Source: an uncultured Chloroflexota bacterium
GTDB lineage: Bacteria > Chloroflexota > Dehalococcoidia > UBA2247 > RBG-13-53-26
Direction of reading: 5' to 3'
DNA: 11,068 nt
Assembly (NCBI GenBank): GCA_937860285.1
Contig: CALMBS010000447.1
Location: 1 to 11,068 of the forward strand
Shown: piece after piece, positions 1 through 6,093 of the stretch
Numbering within the stretch: position 1 is the first letter of the stretch
How the letters are laid out: each line of letters opens with the position of its first letter
Translations under genes and position numbers: made by a program
The notes under the pieces: model-generated
Told to the model about the DNA's origin: nothing
The model's database searches: none
What the model saw: only the letters and a program-made list of their open reading frames with translations

Positions 1-474
1 GCCGCTCTTCGTGGAAACAGGCATGATGCCGCTGTCGCGGCCCGTCGGCCGCACGGTCATGCCGAACATGCGGGGGATGCTGGGCCCGGTGATATCACCG
101 TCCAGGATTCCCGCTTCCAGGCCCTGTCGGGCCAGCGAGAGGGCCAGGAGACTGCTGACCAGGGACTTGCCCACTCCTCCCTTTCCACTCATCACTGCCA
201 CCACATGCTTGACTTCGTTCAGTTCCGACGGACGGGCTTCGACGAACTCCGTCTCCACCTCACTTACGTCGGGCAGAGCCCGCACGGTCTCCTCCACCTT
301 GCTTTTGACCCACTCCAGGGCGCCGTCCCAGAGTGCTGTCGATGCCAGGCTTACTTTGACCCTGTGGTCTGACGTCGCTACGCCTCTGACCAGGTTCATG
401 CTGACCAGGCTGCGCATCGCTCCGGGTATGAGGATTCCTTCCAGGCTTCCTCGGACTTGCTCTTCAGTTGCCAT
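1..474 (-). CDS. mrp: Mrp/NBP35-family Fe-S carrier ATPase, N-terminal part, runs off window
   Basis: Probable P-loop ATPase that acts as a scaffold or carrier for iron-sulfur clusters in the cytoplasm. 158 residues are visible; the C-terminal half lies outside the window. Residues 1-80 look like the MIP18/DUF59 domain often fused to the N-terminus of Mrp. The deviant Walker A SGKGGVGKS is at residues 96-104, followed by DGDITGPSIPRMFG at 125-138, which is diagnostic of Mrp/NBP35 rather than MinD. The CxxC that holds the cluster would lie in the missing part. The ATG at 474 is chosen because AGGAG sits 8 bases upstream; an in-frame GTG at 483 is too close to that site. It is the last visible gene of the cluster, next to a NifX-type gene, which fits cluster assembly or transfer. 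Family assignment is firm; the target protein is unknown. Confidence 0.93.
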   Translation of the reverse strand, partial: MATEEQVRGSLEGILIPGAMRSLVSMNLVRGVATSDHRVKVSLASTALWDGALEWVKSKVEETVRALPDVSEVETEFVEARPSELNEVKHVVAVMSGKGGVGKSLVSSLLALSLARQGLEAGILDGDITGPSIPRMFGMTVRPTGRDSGIMPVSTKSG

Positions 475-562
475 TCCGTTCACTCCTGTCTAAATGTCCT
501 AACCAGATGGCCAGCTTGCCCCGCAGCCGGTACGACCGCTGTGCCGGGTCCAGGGTAGTCAT
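464..562 (-). CDS. Possible 32-residue small protein or leader peptide upstream of mrp
   Basis: A short reading frame fills most of the gap between the NifX-type gene and mrp. It starts at an ATG with GGAGG six bases upstream and ends 11 bases inside mrp, so its translation could be coupled to that of mrp. The peptide begins MTTLDPAQRSYRLRGKLAIW and is basic and hydrophilic. Of the first 19 codons after the start, 17 end in G or C, matching the real genes here, which argues against chance. I do not recognise a family. It could be a genuine small protein, a coupling leader, or a chance frame behind a strong ribosome site. Confidence 0.45.
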   Translation of the reverse strand: MTTLDPAQRSYRLRGKLAIWLGHLDRSERNGN

Positions 563-576
563 GCGTCGCCTCCGGC

Positions 577-915
577 TCAGTGATCACAGGCGTTGTCGCC
601 GGTGGCCAGATTGCCGGTGAGGTGATTAAGCACGGCCTTCTCCGGGTCGGTATCCATGGCGCCCACGATCACCCCGATCCTGTTCTGCTGGAAGAGGTCC
701 TGGGCCCGGCCTCCCATTCCGCCGGCTATCACGAAGTTGACGCCCTGCTGCGCCAGCCATCCGGGGAGAAGCCCTGGCTGGTGCTCGGGCGATGGGACCA
801 TTTGCTTCTTGATGACAGTGCGGCTCTTCTCGTCCACGTCGATCAGGGCAAACTCCTCACAGTGGCCGAAGTGGGGTGAGAGAATACCGCCGGTTACCGG
901 TACTGCGTACTTCAT
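577..915 (-). CDS. NifX/NifB-type dinitrogenase iron-molybdenum cofactor-binding domain protein
   Basis: Small single-domain protein (112 residues) of the Nitro_FeMo-Co family (PF02579), whose members bind Fe-S or Mo-Fe-S clusters in the cytoplasm. The start MKYAVPVTGG, the HFGHC segment at residues 15-19 and the glycine-rich stretch VIAGGMGGRAQDLF near residue 65 are typical. It ends in ACDH, which could add a metal ligand. The ATG has GGAGG five bases upstream. It follows the preceding gene by 12 bases and precedes mrp, so it is probably co-transcribed. No nifHDK is in view, so a role in nitrogen fixation is not supported; orphan members of this family are widespread in anaerobes with unknown targets. 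It is distinct from the NifX domain fused to DUF134 upstream in the same operon. Confidence 0.9.
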   Translation of the reverse strand: MKYAVPVTGGILSPHFGHCEEFALIDVDEKSRTVIKKQMVPSPEHQPGLLPGWLAQQGVNFVIAGGMGGRAQDLFQQNRIGVIVGAMDTDPEKAVLNHLTGNLATGDNACDH

Positions 916-927
916 GGGTACCTCCGT

Positions 928-1221
928 CTACTCATCGATTTTGAGTCCGTATGTTGTCTTCCCGTCCTCGAAAGAAATCCTGACGGTCACCTTCCTGCCG
1001 TCTGAGAGAAGCCTCTCCGACTCCTCCCGGAGCCTCTTCATGTCAGGGGACTGCAGGAAGGAGACCAGGGCTTCGTATGTCCGCCTCAGGTCCTTGTTGT
1101 CGGTATCTCCGCCGAGGAGGGCCCTGAGGCACTCGGTGTACTCCTGGTCGGCCAGGCATTTCAGGCACTTGCCGGGTATCTCCCTGGTGGAGTACCCGGG
1201 CGTCAGCTCTATTTCCTGCAC
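928..1221 (-). CDS. Unrecognised small protein with N-terminal cysteine cluster
   Basis: A 97-residue protein I cannot place in a family. A cysteine cluster GKCLKCLADQEYTEC lies near residues 17-31. A helical, charged middle follows, and the C-terminus (about residue 75 on) reads like two beta strands, KVTVRISF and KTTYGLKI. The cysteines could bind a metal or cluster but this is inference. The start is GTG at 1221, four bases after the FmdB-like stop, with AAGG about nine bases upstream inside the end of that gene. The NifX-type gene begins 12 bases after its stop. Tight packing and matching codon use make it a real gene; its role presumably lies with the metal-cluster proteins around it. 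Confidence 0.75.
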   Translation of the reverse strand: MQEIELTPGYSTREIPGKCLKCLADQEYTECLRALLGGDTDNKDLRRTYEALVSFLQSPDMKRLREESERLLSDGRKVTVRISFEDGKTTYGLKIDE

Positions 1222-1225
1222 GCTC

Positions 1226-1465
1226 TTACCTTCTGTGGCACCCGTGCTCCGAATGGCACGGCGGTGAGTCGCAGCGCTCCGCCCGCCCGCAGCAGGTGTT
1301 CCCTGGAGTCCCCGCGCCCACCCTCACGGCATATGAGCCGGAGATCAGCCGCTCCAGGTTGGGGCTGCCGCAGCTTGGACACGCGTTGACCCGCGCTCCT
1401 TCGCTCCTCAAGAACACCTCCGACACCACGCCGCAGTCACGGCACCTGAAATCATAGATCGGCAT
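1226..1465 (-). CDS. FmdB-like zinc-ribbon protein
   Basis: A 79-residue protein starting MPIYDFRCRDCG, the hallmark of the FmdB/CxxC regulatory zinc-ribbon family. Zinc ligands are C8, C11, C29 and C32. The C-terminal third carries more cysteines and histidines (TCCGRAERCDSPPCHSEHGC), which is more than the family needs for its ribbon and could form a second metal site. FmdB was first noted beside formamide/amide-use genes as a proposed regulator, but the biochemical role is unproven. The ATG overlaps the end of the upstream ATPase gene by 14 bases and has GGAGG six bases upstream, so it is probably coupled to that gene. The family call is firm; the role here is inferred from neighbours only. 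Confidence 0.85.
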   Translation of the reverse strand: MPIYDFRCRDCGVVSEVFLRSEGARVNACPSCGSPNLERLISGSYAVRVGAGTPGNTCCGRAERCDSPPCHSEHGCHRR

Positions 1466-2336
1466 GCGTTGCCTCCTCAGTCTCCAGCCTCTTCAGGACG
1501 TTCTCCCACAGCGCGTTGATGAGGCCGGTCACGCCGTTCGGGGAGTACTCCACCACAGCCAGTCCCCTGACCAGCGCCTCGATTATTGACTTGTCGAATG
1601 GAATCTGCGCCGCGATCTCTATGCCCCTGGCGCCGCACTGCTCCACGATCCGGCGGCTGTTCTCCTCATTTACATTGTACTTGTTGATGCAGACCATTGC
1701 CGGAACATCGAAATGCCGGCAAAGGTCGAGGACCCGGTCGAGATCATGCATGCCCGAAAGGGTTGGCTCGGTAACCAGGAGGGCCAGGTTGACCCCGGAC
1801 AGTGATGAGATCACCGGACAGCCGATGCCGGGAGGCCCATCGATGATGATGTGCGCCAGGTTCTCCTTCTTGGCGATCACTCGGGCCTGGTTGCGCACCA
1901 CGGTGACCAGCTTCCCGGAGTTCTCCTCCGCAATTCCCAGTTGAGCATGCACCAGCGGGCCGTGGCGCGTGTCGGAGACAAACCAGTGCCCGGCCATCCT
2001 CTCCTTCATGACTATGCAGCGCTCCGGGCAGACGCGAACGCAGAAGCCGCAGCCCTCGCAGGCCAGGGGGTCCACGGTGAAATCCTTCACTGCGTCGAAG
2101 CGGCAGACGCTCTCGCACAGGCCGCACCGAGTGCAGGCCTCCCGGTCTATGGAGGCAGCGTGGCCGCTCCAGAACTCCGTCTTGTCTCTGACCGACGGCC
2201 GCAGGAGGAGATGCAGGTCCGCGGCGTCGACGTCGCAGTCAGCCAGGACCTTGCTGCGGGCCAGAGCGGCAAAACAGCCGACAAGGCTGGTCTTGCCTGT
2301 CCCTCCTTTGCCGCTGAGAACCACCAGCTCTTTCAT
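1452..2336 (-). CDS. MinD-superfamily ATPase with inserted ferredoxin domain (COG1149 type), second copy
   Basis: A 294-residue cytoplasmic ATPase of the MinD/Mrp superfamily with two 4Fe-4S motifs inserted after the P-loop. The deviant Walker A SGKGGTGKT is at residues 8-16. The cluster ligands are C68-C71-C74-C78 and C93-C96-C99-C103. The Walker B-like DGPPGIGCPV starts at D166, and VTEPTLSGMHDLDR is the usual family block. The two clusters suggest electron transfer or cluster loading driven by nucleotide binding; no activity is established for the family. The start shares one base with the upstream paralogue's stop (TGATG), so translation is coupled. The pair probably forms a heterodimer, as adjacent COG1149 pairs are common in anaerobes; this last point is inference. 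Confidence 0.92.
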   Translation of the reverse strand: MKELVVLSGKGGTGKTSLVGCFAALARSKVLADCDVDAADLHLLLRPSVRDKTEFWSGHAASIDREACTRCGLCESVCRFDAVKDFTVDPLACEGCGFCVRVCPERCIVMKERMAGHWFVSDTRHGPLVHAQLGIAEENSGKLVTVVRNQARVIAKKENLAHIIIDGPPGIGCPVISSLSGVNLALLVTEPTLSGMHDLDRVLDLCRHFDVPAMVCINKYNVNEENSRRIVEQCGARGIEIAAQIPFDKSIIEALVRGLAVVEYSPNGVTGLINALWENVLKRLETEEATHADL

Positions 2337-3214
2337 CAGGCCTGTCCGCTCCTTGTCGCGGGCTTCACCCGAACCCCCGACCGGTCAAGGATCGCATCGA
2401 ACATGTCCAGAAAGCGAGGGCGCCACTCGGGCATGCCCTCCACCAGGGGCTGGCCCCTGGAGTAGAGCCCGGCGATGCGGGTGTCCAGCGGGATGGTGAG
2501 CAGAATCGGGATGCTCTCCCTGGCGCAGTACTCCTCCACCTTGCCGTCGCCTACCCCGGCGCGATTGACCACCACGCCGCAGGGTATGGAGAGCTTCCTG
2601 GCCACCTCCACCGCCAGGACCAGGTCGTTCAGGCCAAAAGGCGTGGGCTCCGTCACCAGCAGGCAGAAGTCACTGCCCCTCAGGGATTCCACCACGGGGC
2701 AGGATGTCCCGGGCGACACGTCTATGATGGCCACCTTGTCCGGGTCGATGCGCTGCTTCACCATCCGGATCACCGGCGGGGCCATGGCCTCGCCCACGGA
2801 GAGCCGACCGTGGACGAAGTCCACCCCGTCCGAGTGCCCCCACTCCACCACGCCTATCTCCTTCCCCTGCTCGGCTATGGCATGCTCGGGACACAGGTAA
2901 GCGCAGGCGCCGCAGCCATGGCAGAGCTGGGGAAAGACCAGGACCCTGTTCGTCAGCACGGCGATGGCCCGGTAGGCGCAGACCTCGGCGCAGAGGCGGC
3001 AGTGGGTGCATTTCTCCTCGTCCACCACGGGTACCGGAATGCAGACGGCTGCTCTCCCGGTTACCTCGGGCTTCAGGAAGATGTGCGCGTTCGGCTCCTC
3101 GACATCGCAGTCGAGCAACTGCACCCTGAACCTGTCCTTCAAGGACAGGGCCAGGTTGGTGGCGACGAGCGTCTTTCCTGTGCCGCCCTTGCCGCTGGCA
3201 ACCGACAGGACCAT
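2336..3214 (-). CDS. MinD-superfamily ATPase with inserted ferredoxin domain (COG1149 type), first copy
   Basis: A 292-residue paralogue of the next gene. Walker A SGKGGTGKT is at residues 7-15. The two 4Fe-4S motifs use C69-C72-C75-C79 and C98-C101-C104-C108. The Walker B-like IIDVSPGTSCPV differs from the partner's DGPPGIGCPV, and VTEPTPFGLNDL follows. The frame is open far upstream to 3379, but the ATG at 3214 is chosen because it lies one base after the preceding gene's stop and gives the standard family N-terminus MVLSVASGKGG; the longer version would add arginine/glycine-rich residues that are the shadow of the zinc-ribbon gene. It is likely to act together with its neighbour in nucleotide-dependent electron or cluster transfer. 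The partner protein is unknown. Confidence 0.92.
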   Translation of the reverse strand: MVLSVASGKGGTGKTLVATNLALSLKDRFRVQLLDCDVEEPNAHIFLKPEVTGRAAVCIPVPVVDEEKCTHCRLCAEVCAYRAIAVLTNRVLVFPQLCHGCGACAYLCPEHAIAEQGKEIGVVEWGHSDGVDFVHGRLSVGEAMAPPVIRMVKQRIDPDKVAIIDVSPGTSCPVVESLRGSDFCLLVTEPTPFGLNDLVLAVEVARKLSIPCGVVVNRAGVGDGKVEEYCARESIPILLTIPLDTRIAGLYSRGQPLVEGMPEWRPRFLDMFDAILDRSGVRVKPATRSGQA

Positions 3215-3215
3215 C

Positions 3216-3446
3216 CTATTCTCTAACCATAGCTCTGCCGCATTTCGGGCAGCTGATGGTGGCGCAGGGTGACCCAACCCGGTGGGGTGCCCTGGCCCCG
3301 CAGTTGGGGCACACGCAGTTCCCGCCCGGGCCGGCGCCCGCCCTGGTTCCTCCCATGCGGCCGCGGCCGCCTCCCCCACCGCGACCTCCTCTACCTGTAC
3401 CGGGGCCGCCCCCGCCAGGGGGCCCGCTTCCGTCTCTCGCTGGCAT
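3216..3446 (-). CDS. Glycine-rich leader plus zinc-ribbon protein
   Basis: A 76-residue protein in two parts. Residues 1-42 are a glycine/arginine-rich low-complexity leader beginning MPARDGSGPPGGGGPGTGRG. Residues 43-76 form a compact zinc ribbon with CVCPNCG and ISCPKCG pairs. The leader matches the pattern MP--DGTGP-G-GP-TG-G seen at the start of two DUF5320 proteins elsewhere in this window, although the C-terminal parts differ. ATG at 3446 is preferred over the in-frame GTG two codons upstream because GGAGG is 7 bases before the ATG but touches the GTG. It is followed one base later by the first ferredoxin-ATPase, so it is probably a small metal-binding partner of that pair. Function is unknown. 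Confidence 0.8.
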   Translation of the reverse strand: MPARDGSGPPGGGGPGTGRGGRGGGGGRGRMGGTRAGAGPGGNCVCPNCGARAPHRVGSPCATISCPKCGRAMVRE

Positions 3447-3520
3447 CGTCACACCTCCCGCAAATTGTTCAACGCTGCTGTGGGCCAGACGCCATACAGA
3501 AGGCGCCCTCCCCGGCCGAG

Positions 3521-4522
3521 CTAGGTCCCCCCGCCCTTCTGCAGGCCATGATGCGCGTCCACCGAGGGCTTGGAGGAAGCCAGCAGCAGCCCGGCCTTGT
3601 ATGCTTCCATGGCTTCTCTTATTGTGCCGCTGACGTTGGTGATCACCTGGACTCCGGCCGCGGAGAGCACCTGGTAGGCGTTTGGCCCGCAGTCCCCCGT
3701 CAGCACGGCGCGGACGCCCTTGTCCACGATCATCTGGGCCGTGGCGATCCCCGCCCCGCCGCCGGCCGCAGCGCTGGCGTTATCCACGGCTTCATGCAGT
3801 GAAGTCTCCGGGTCGAAGATGATGAAATGCTGGCTGCGGCCAAACCGGGGATCGACCTGGGCTGTGAGGTCAGTTCCTGTTGCTGAGATGGCTACTTTCA
3901 TAGTACCTCCTCTCCTGTCTGTCTTGGGCAAGGGCCCTGAGGAACCTGCGTGTCTGGCTGCACGACTTGTGTTCGTCTCTTGGGTCTGCCTGTCGGCGTC
4001 TCGGCCCGTCTCCGGACCGGCATCAACCGGGGGCTCGCCTTCCAATGCCGGCCGGGGGCACCACTCACCCCGCTGCCTTCCCCGGCCGCAACCTCTGCCG
4101 AAAGCGCCGGGACGGATCGGCAGAGCCCTGGGGCTGTGACAGCGAGGGCATAGTGGGGCTCCAGTTGCCAGGTCCTCAGCCGGCAGCTCCCATTCGTGGC
4201 CGTCCTCCGTGCACCTGAAACGCCGCGTCGCCAGCTCGAAGTTGCCGCCTTCTATCCTTATCGCCTTTCCGTTGAGAATGGCATCGGCTATCTTCTGCCT
4301 CGCGGACGCCAGTATGCGCTGGAAGGTGGGGCGGGAAATGCCCATTCTGTCCGCCCCATCTTCCTGCTCCAGCCCCTCGAGGTCCTTCAGGCGGACAGCC
4401 TCAGCCTCATCCAGGGAGAGAGTGACCTCCTCCAGCATCCGCATGGGTACTCCCGCCGGCTTGAAGAACGTGGCTTCAGGGACGAAAGACACTCGCCGGC
4501 ATCTCTGGGGCCTGCCTCGCAC
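3521..4522 (-). CDS. DUF134 (UPF0251) DNA-binding protein fused to zinc ribbon and NifX-type domain
   Basis: A 333-residue protein with three parts. Residues 1-100 are a DUF134 helix-turn-helix (EAEAVRLKDLEGLEQEDGA, then RMGISRPTFQRILASARQKI). Residues 101-130 hold a zinc ribbon (FRC, GHEWE, CPRC). Residues 208-333 are a Nitro_FeMo-Co domain starting MKVAISATGTDLTAQVDPRF. The simplest reading is a one-component regulator that senses a metal cluster with its NifX domain. A near-full copy of the first two parts opens the other operon in this window. The start is GTG with GGAGG seven bases upstream. Residues 148-207 are a poorly conserved-looking linker, and in its last 28 codons only half end in G or C. 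A strong ribosome site before the codon for M208 could yield the NifX domain separately. A promoter and operator lie just upstream, so self-regulation is likely. Confidence 0.85.
   Translation of the reverse strand: MRGRPQRCRRVSFVPEATFFKPAGVPMRMLEEVTLSLDEAEAVRLKDLEGLEQEDGADRMGISRPTFQRILASARQKIADAILNGKAIRIEGGNFELATRRFRCTEDGHEWELPAEDLATGAPLCPRCHSPRALPIRPGAFGRGCGRGRQRGEWCPRPALEGEPPVDAGPETGRDADRQTQETNTSRAARHAGSSGPLPKTDRRGGTMKVAISATGTDLTAQVDPRFGRSQHFIIFDPETSLHEAVDNASAAAGGGAGIATAQMIVDKGVRAVLTGDCGPNAYQVLSAAGVQVITNVSGTIREAMEAYKAGLLLASSKPSVDAHHGLQKGGGT
3901..3911 (-). promoter_or_regulatory. Internal ribosome binding site before the NifX half of the DUF134-NifX gene
   Basis: AGGAGGT ends three bases before an in-frame ATG at 3901 (codon 208 of the fusion). 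That ATG starts MKVAISATGTDLTAQVDPRF, which is exactly how a stand-alone NifX-type protein begins. Translation from here would give a free 126-residue protein ending at 3521. The site is as good as those of the other genes in the operon, so both a fusion and a short product may be made. Alternatively the fusion is recent and the site is a relic. Confidence 0.6.
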
Positions 4523-4555
4523 CTCGGTTCCTCCAGGCGCCGCCGCCAGCGGCGC

Positions 4556-4577
4556 ATTCTGAGCATACGCTCATAAT
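4556..4577 (-). promoter_or_regulatory. Inverted-repeat operator at the DUF134-NifX promoter
   Basis: A 22-base imperfect palindrome with half-sites ATTCTGAGC and GCTCATAAT (plus strand) separated by ATAC; 8 of 9 half-site positions pair. It lies one base downstream of the -10 box and covers the expected transcription start near 4572, a position typical for a repressor. The same element stands at the same place before the second DUF134 gene (10309-10330). The DUF134 helix-turn-helix proteins are the obvious candidates to bind it; this is inference. Confidence 0.6.
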
Positions 4578-4578
4578 C

Positions 4579-4608
4579 ATAATAGGCTGGCGTCAGGATG
4601 ACTGTCAA
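4579..4608 (-). promoter_or_regulatory. Sigma-70-like promoter of the DUF134-NifX operon
   Basis: Read on the minus strand, a perfect -35 box TTGACA (4608-4603) is followed by 18 bases and a -10 box TATTAT (4584-4579). It is about 57 bases upstream of the GTG start at 4522. The boxes, spacing and flanking bases align without gaps with the promoter at 10332-10361. Confidence 0.7.
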
Positions 4609-4678
4609 GTGACCGGAGTCACACATTTCGTGTTTCTGGCCGGAGCGTCGTCGGTCGTGATGGGCCCGGTGCACTGCT

Positions 4679-4692
4679 GCCCCTGGCGGGGC
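4679..4692 (-). terminator. Short GC hairpin directly after the radical SAM gene
   Basis: GCCCC-TGGC-GGGGC forms a perfect 5-base stem with a 4-base loop that touches the stop codon of the radical SAM gene. There is no T-tract after it, so it is a weak candidate for a terminator and might only protect the 3' end of the message. The rest of the gap up to the -35 box at 4608 holds no gene. Confidence 0.25.
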
Positions 4693-6003
4693 CTATGGAC
4701 ACCGCACTGCGCCTTCGGCCCACCAGCAGTTGCCGCAAGTGGGGAAGGGATTGCCCAGGCAGTCCTCCTCGTTACTCTCCGACATGTGGCAGCCGCCGCA
4801 TACCGTGCAGGGAGGGAAATCGAAGGTCAGTATCCGCCGCCGGAAGGCGATGTGCTCCGGCCTGTGCCAGAGGTCGGTCAGGTCATGGTCCGTCACTTTG
4901 CCTATGGTCCACGCGCGGGACAGGCGTTCTCTCTCCACAGGGTAGCTCACGTGACTGTGCAGCAGCGGCGGACAGGGGCTCAGACCGCCATCCCATCGTA
5001 TGGCCCCGGACTCCGATTCAATGAAGGGGCAGTGGTTGAGAGGGGTCTGCCTGTTGTTGCCCGCGATGGTCACCTCCATGTCGCTCAGCGCAGCGGTGAG
5101 GGCCGTCCCGGCCGGGTCGCCTTTGGCGAATGCTGGAAGGATCGGCTGCGGGTAGCCGTTGTCCCGCAGACCGCGGGAGTAGATCACCTGGCCGATCATG
5201 TCCTGGGTGTAGGGCAGGAGGTGGGTCATCATGAAATGGTCGGCGCCGAGGCGGTGGGCCAGGACCAGTACCTCCGGCAGATCGCTGATGTTGCGTCTCA
5301 TGGCCACGAACTCGATGCCGAGCCCGGCATCGTATCCGGCGTCCGGACTGCTCTTGTCTGCCTCGCCGCGCCCACTTCGAATCTCAGCGAACCGCCCGAT
5401 GTTCTCAATCACCAGGGGCAGCTCCGCGCCGAGGCGTATGTCGGAGTAGCTCTCGGGGGTGGAGCCGTCCAGCGACACCCAGAGCAGATCAAGCCCGGCG
5501 GCGAGCAGCTCCGATGAGACCTCCGGTGTGAGCAGCGTCCCATTGGTTATCAGCTCAGTCCGGGCCCCAATCTCTTTGGCCCGCCTCACCATGGCGATGA
5601 TCCCGGGGTGGAAGAGGGGTTCGCCGAAGCCGCCGAAGAAGACTGTCGGCGGAGGCGAGAAGACCCGCAGTCCCTCGATCACCCGGTCGAAGACAGCGTC
5701 GGGCATCATCCCCATGGGCTCCTGCCACACGTTGCGCACACAGGTGCGGCACCGCAGATTGCACTGATTGGTGGGCTCCAGGTAGAGCTTGGCCAGCCGC
5801 GCGGCATGCGGTGGCCGGGGCGGGCTGGTGGACCGGTGGACCCCGGCGGGGATGACGGCGCTCGGATCGTCGTCCAGCCCCGCCATCTTGTCGAGCCGCG
5901 AGACCAGGATCCCTTTCAGCCTGGCCCTGGTCTCATCGGTGAGCGGCTGCGGCCAGTTCAGCATTTGCCCCAGGTTCACGGAGAGTTCGCTGCTGTCTTC
6001 CAT
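4693..6003 (-). CDS. Radical SAM/SPASM protein, probable tungsten-oxidoreductase cofactor maturase type
   Basis: A 436-residue radical SAM enzyme. The CX3CX2C motif (C81, C85, C88 in TNQCNLRCRTC) binds the 4Fe-4S cluster that cleaves S-adenosylmethionine, and GGFGEP about 40 residues later is the SAM-contacting block. A C-terminal SPASM-like region rich in cysteine (NHCPF, SPCPP, CTVCGGC, CLGNPFPTCGNC) would hold auxiliary clusters. From memory, the run LAKLYLEPTNQCNLRCRTC, FFGGFGEPLFHP, VSLDGSTPESY and EFVAMRRNISDLPEV matches the family of maturases for tungsten-cofactor oxidoreductases (TIGR04317 type), but no aldehyde ferredoxin oxidoreductase is in the window, so the target is unproven. 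The ATG at 6003 has AGGAG 18 bases away, rather far, and no in-frame start lies closer. The tag-like N-terminal 70 residues vary in this family. It lies between the two DUF134 operons. Confidence 0.82.
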   Translation of the reverse strand: MEDSSELSVNLGQMLNWPQPLTDETRARLKGILVSRLDKMAGLDDDPSAVIPAGVHRSTSPPRPPHAARLAKLYLEPTNQCNLRCRTCVRNVWQEPMGMMPDAVFDRVIEGLRVFSPPPTVFFGGFGEPLFHPGIIAMVRRAKEIGARTELITNGTLLTPEVSSELLAAGLDLLWVSLDGSTPESYSDIRLGAELPLVIENIGRFAEIRSGRGEADKSSPDAGYDAGLGIEFVAMRRNISDLPEVLVLAHRLGADHFMMTHLLPYTQDMIGQVIYSRGLRDNGYPQPILPAFAKGDPAGTALTAALSDMEVTIAGNNRQTPLNHCPFIESESGAIRWDGGLSPCPPLLHSHVSYPVERERLSRAWTIGKVTDHDLTDLWHRPEHIAFRRRILTFDFPPCTVCGGCHMSESNEEDCLGNPFPTCGNCWWAEGAVRCP

Positions 6004-6093
6004 CGGACTGACCGGCTTTCTCTCCTTTCGGGCCAGCGGCCGCTGCCCCTGTCTGCACTACATTCTACACGAGGGCCGGGCCACAAGCTCCCG

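Noticed and set aside
11..493. Long plus-strand open frame opposite the Mrp gene
   Set aside because: It is the antisense shadow of a clear Mrp/NBP35 coding sequence and has no domain-like features.
3215..3379. N-terminal extension of the first ferredoxin-ATPase up to 3379
   Set aside because: The extra residues are a frame-shifted reading of the glycine-rich zinc-ribbon gene; the ATG at 3214 directly follows that gene's stop and fits the family.
3340..3430. G/C-run tract as a structural or regulatory repeat
   Set aside because: It is explained by the glycine/proline codons of the zinc-ribbon protein's leader.
577..3901. Nitrogen-fixation locus because of NifX-type domains
   Set aside because: No nifH, nifD, nifK, nifB or nifE/N gene is present; orphan NifX-type domains are common in anaerobes that do not fix nitrogen.
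4609..5517. Open plus-strand frame of about 300 codons opposite the radical SAM gene
   Set aside because: GC-rich DNA with biased codons leaves the opposite strand open; the minus strand has all radical SAM motifs.
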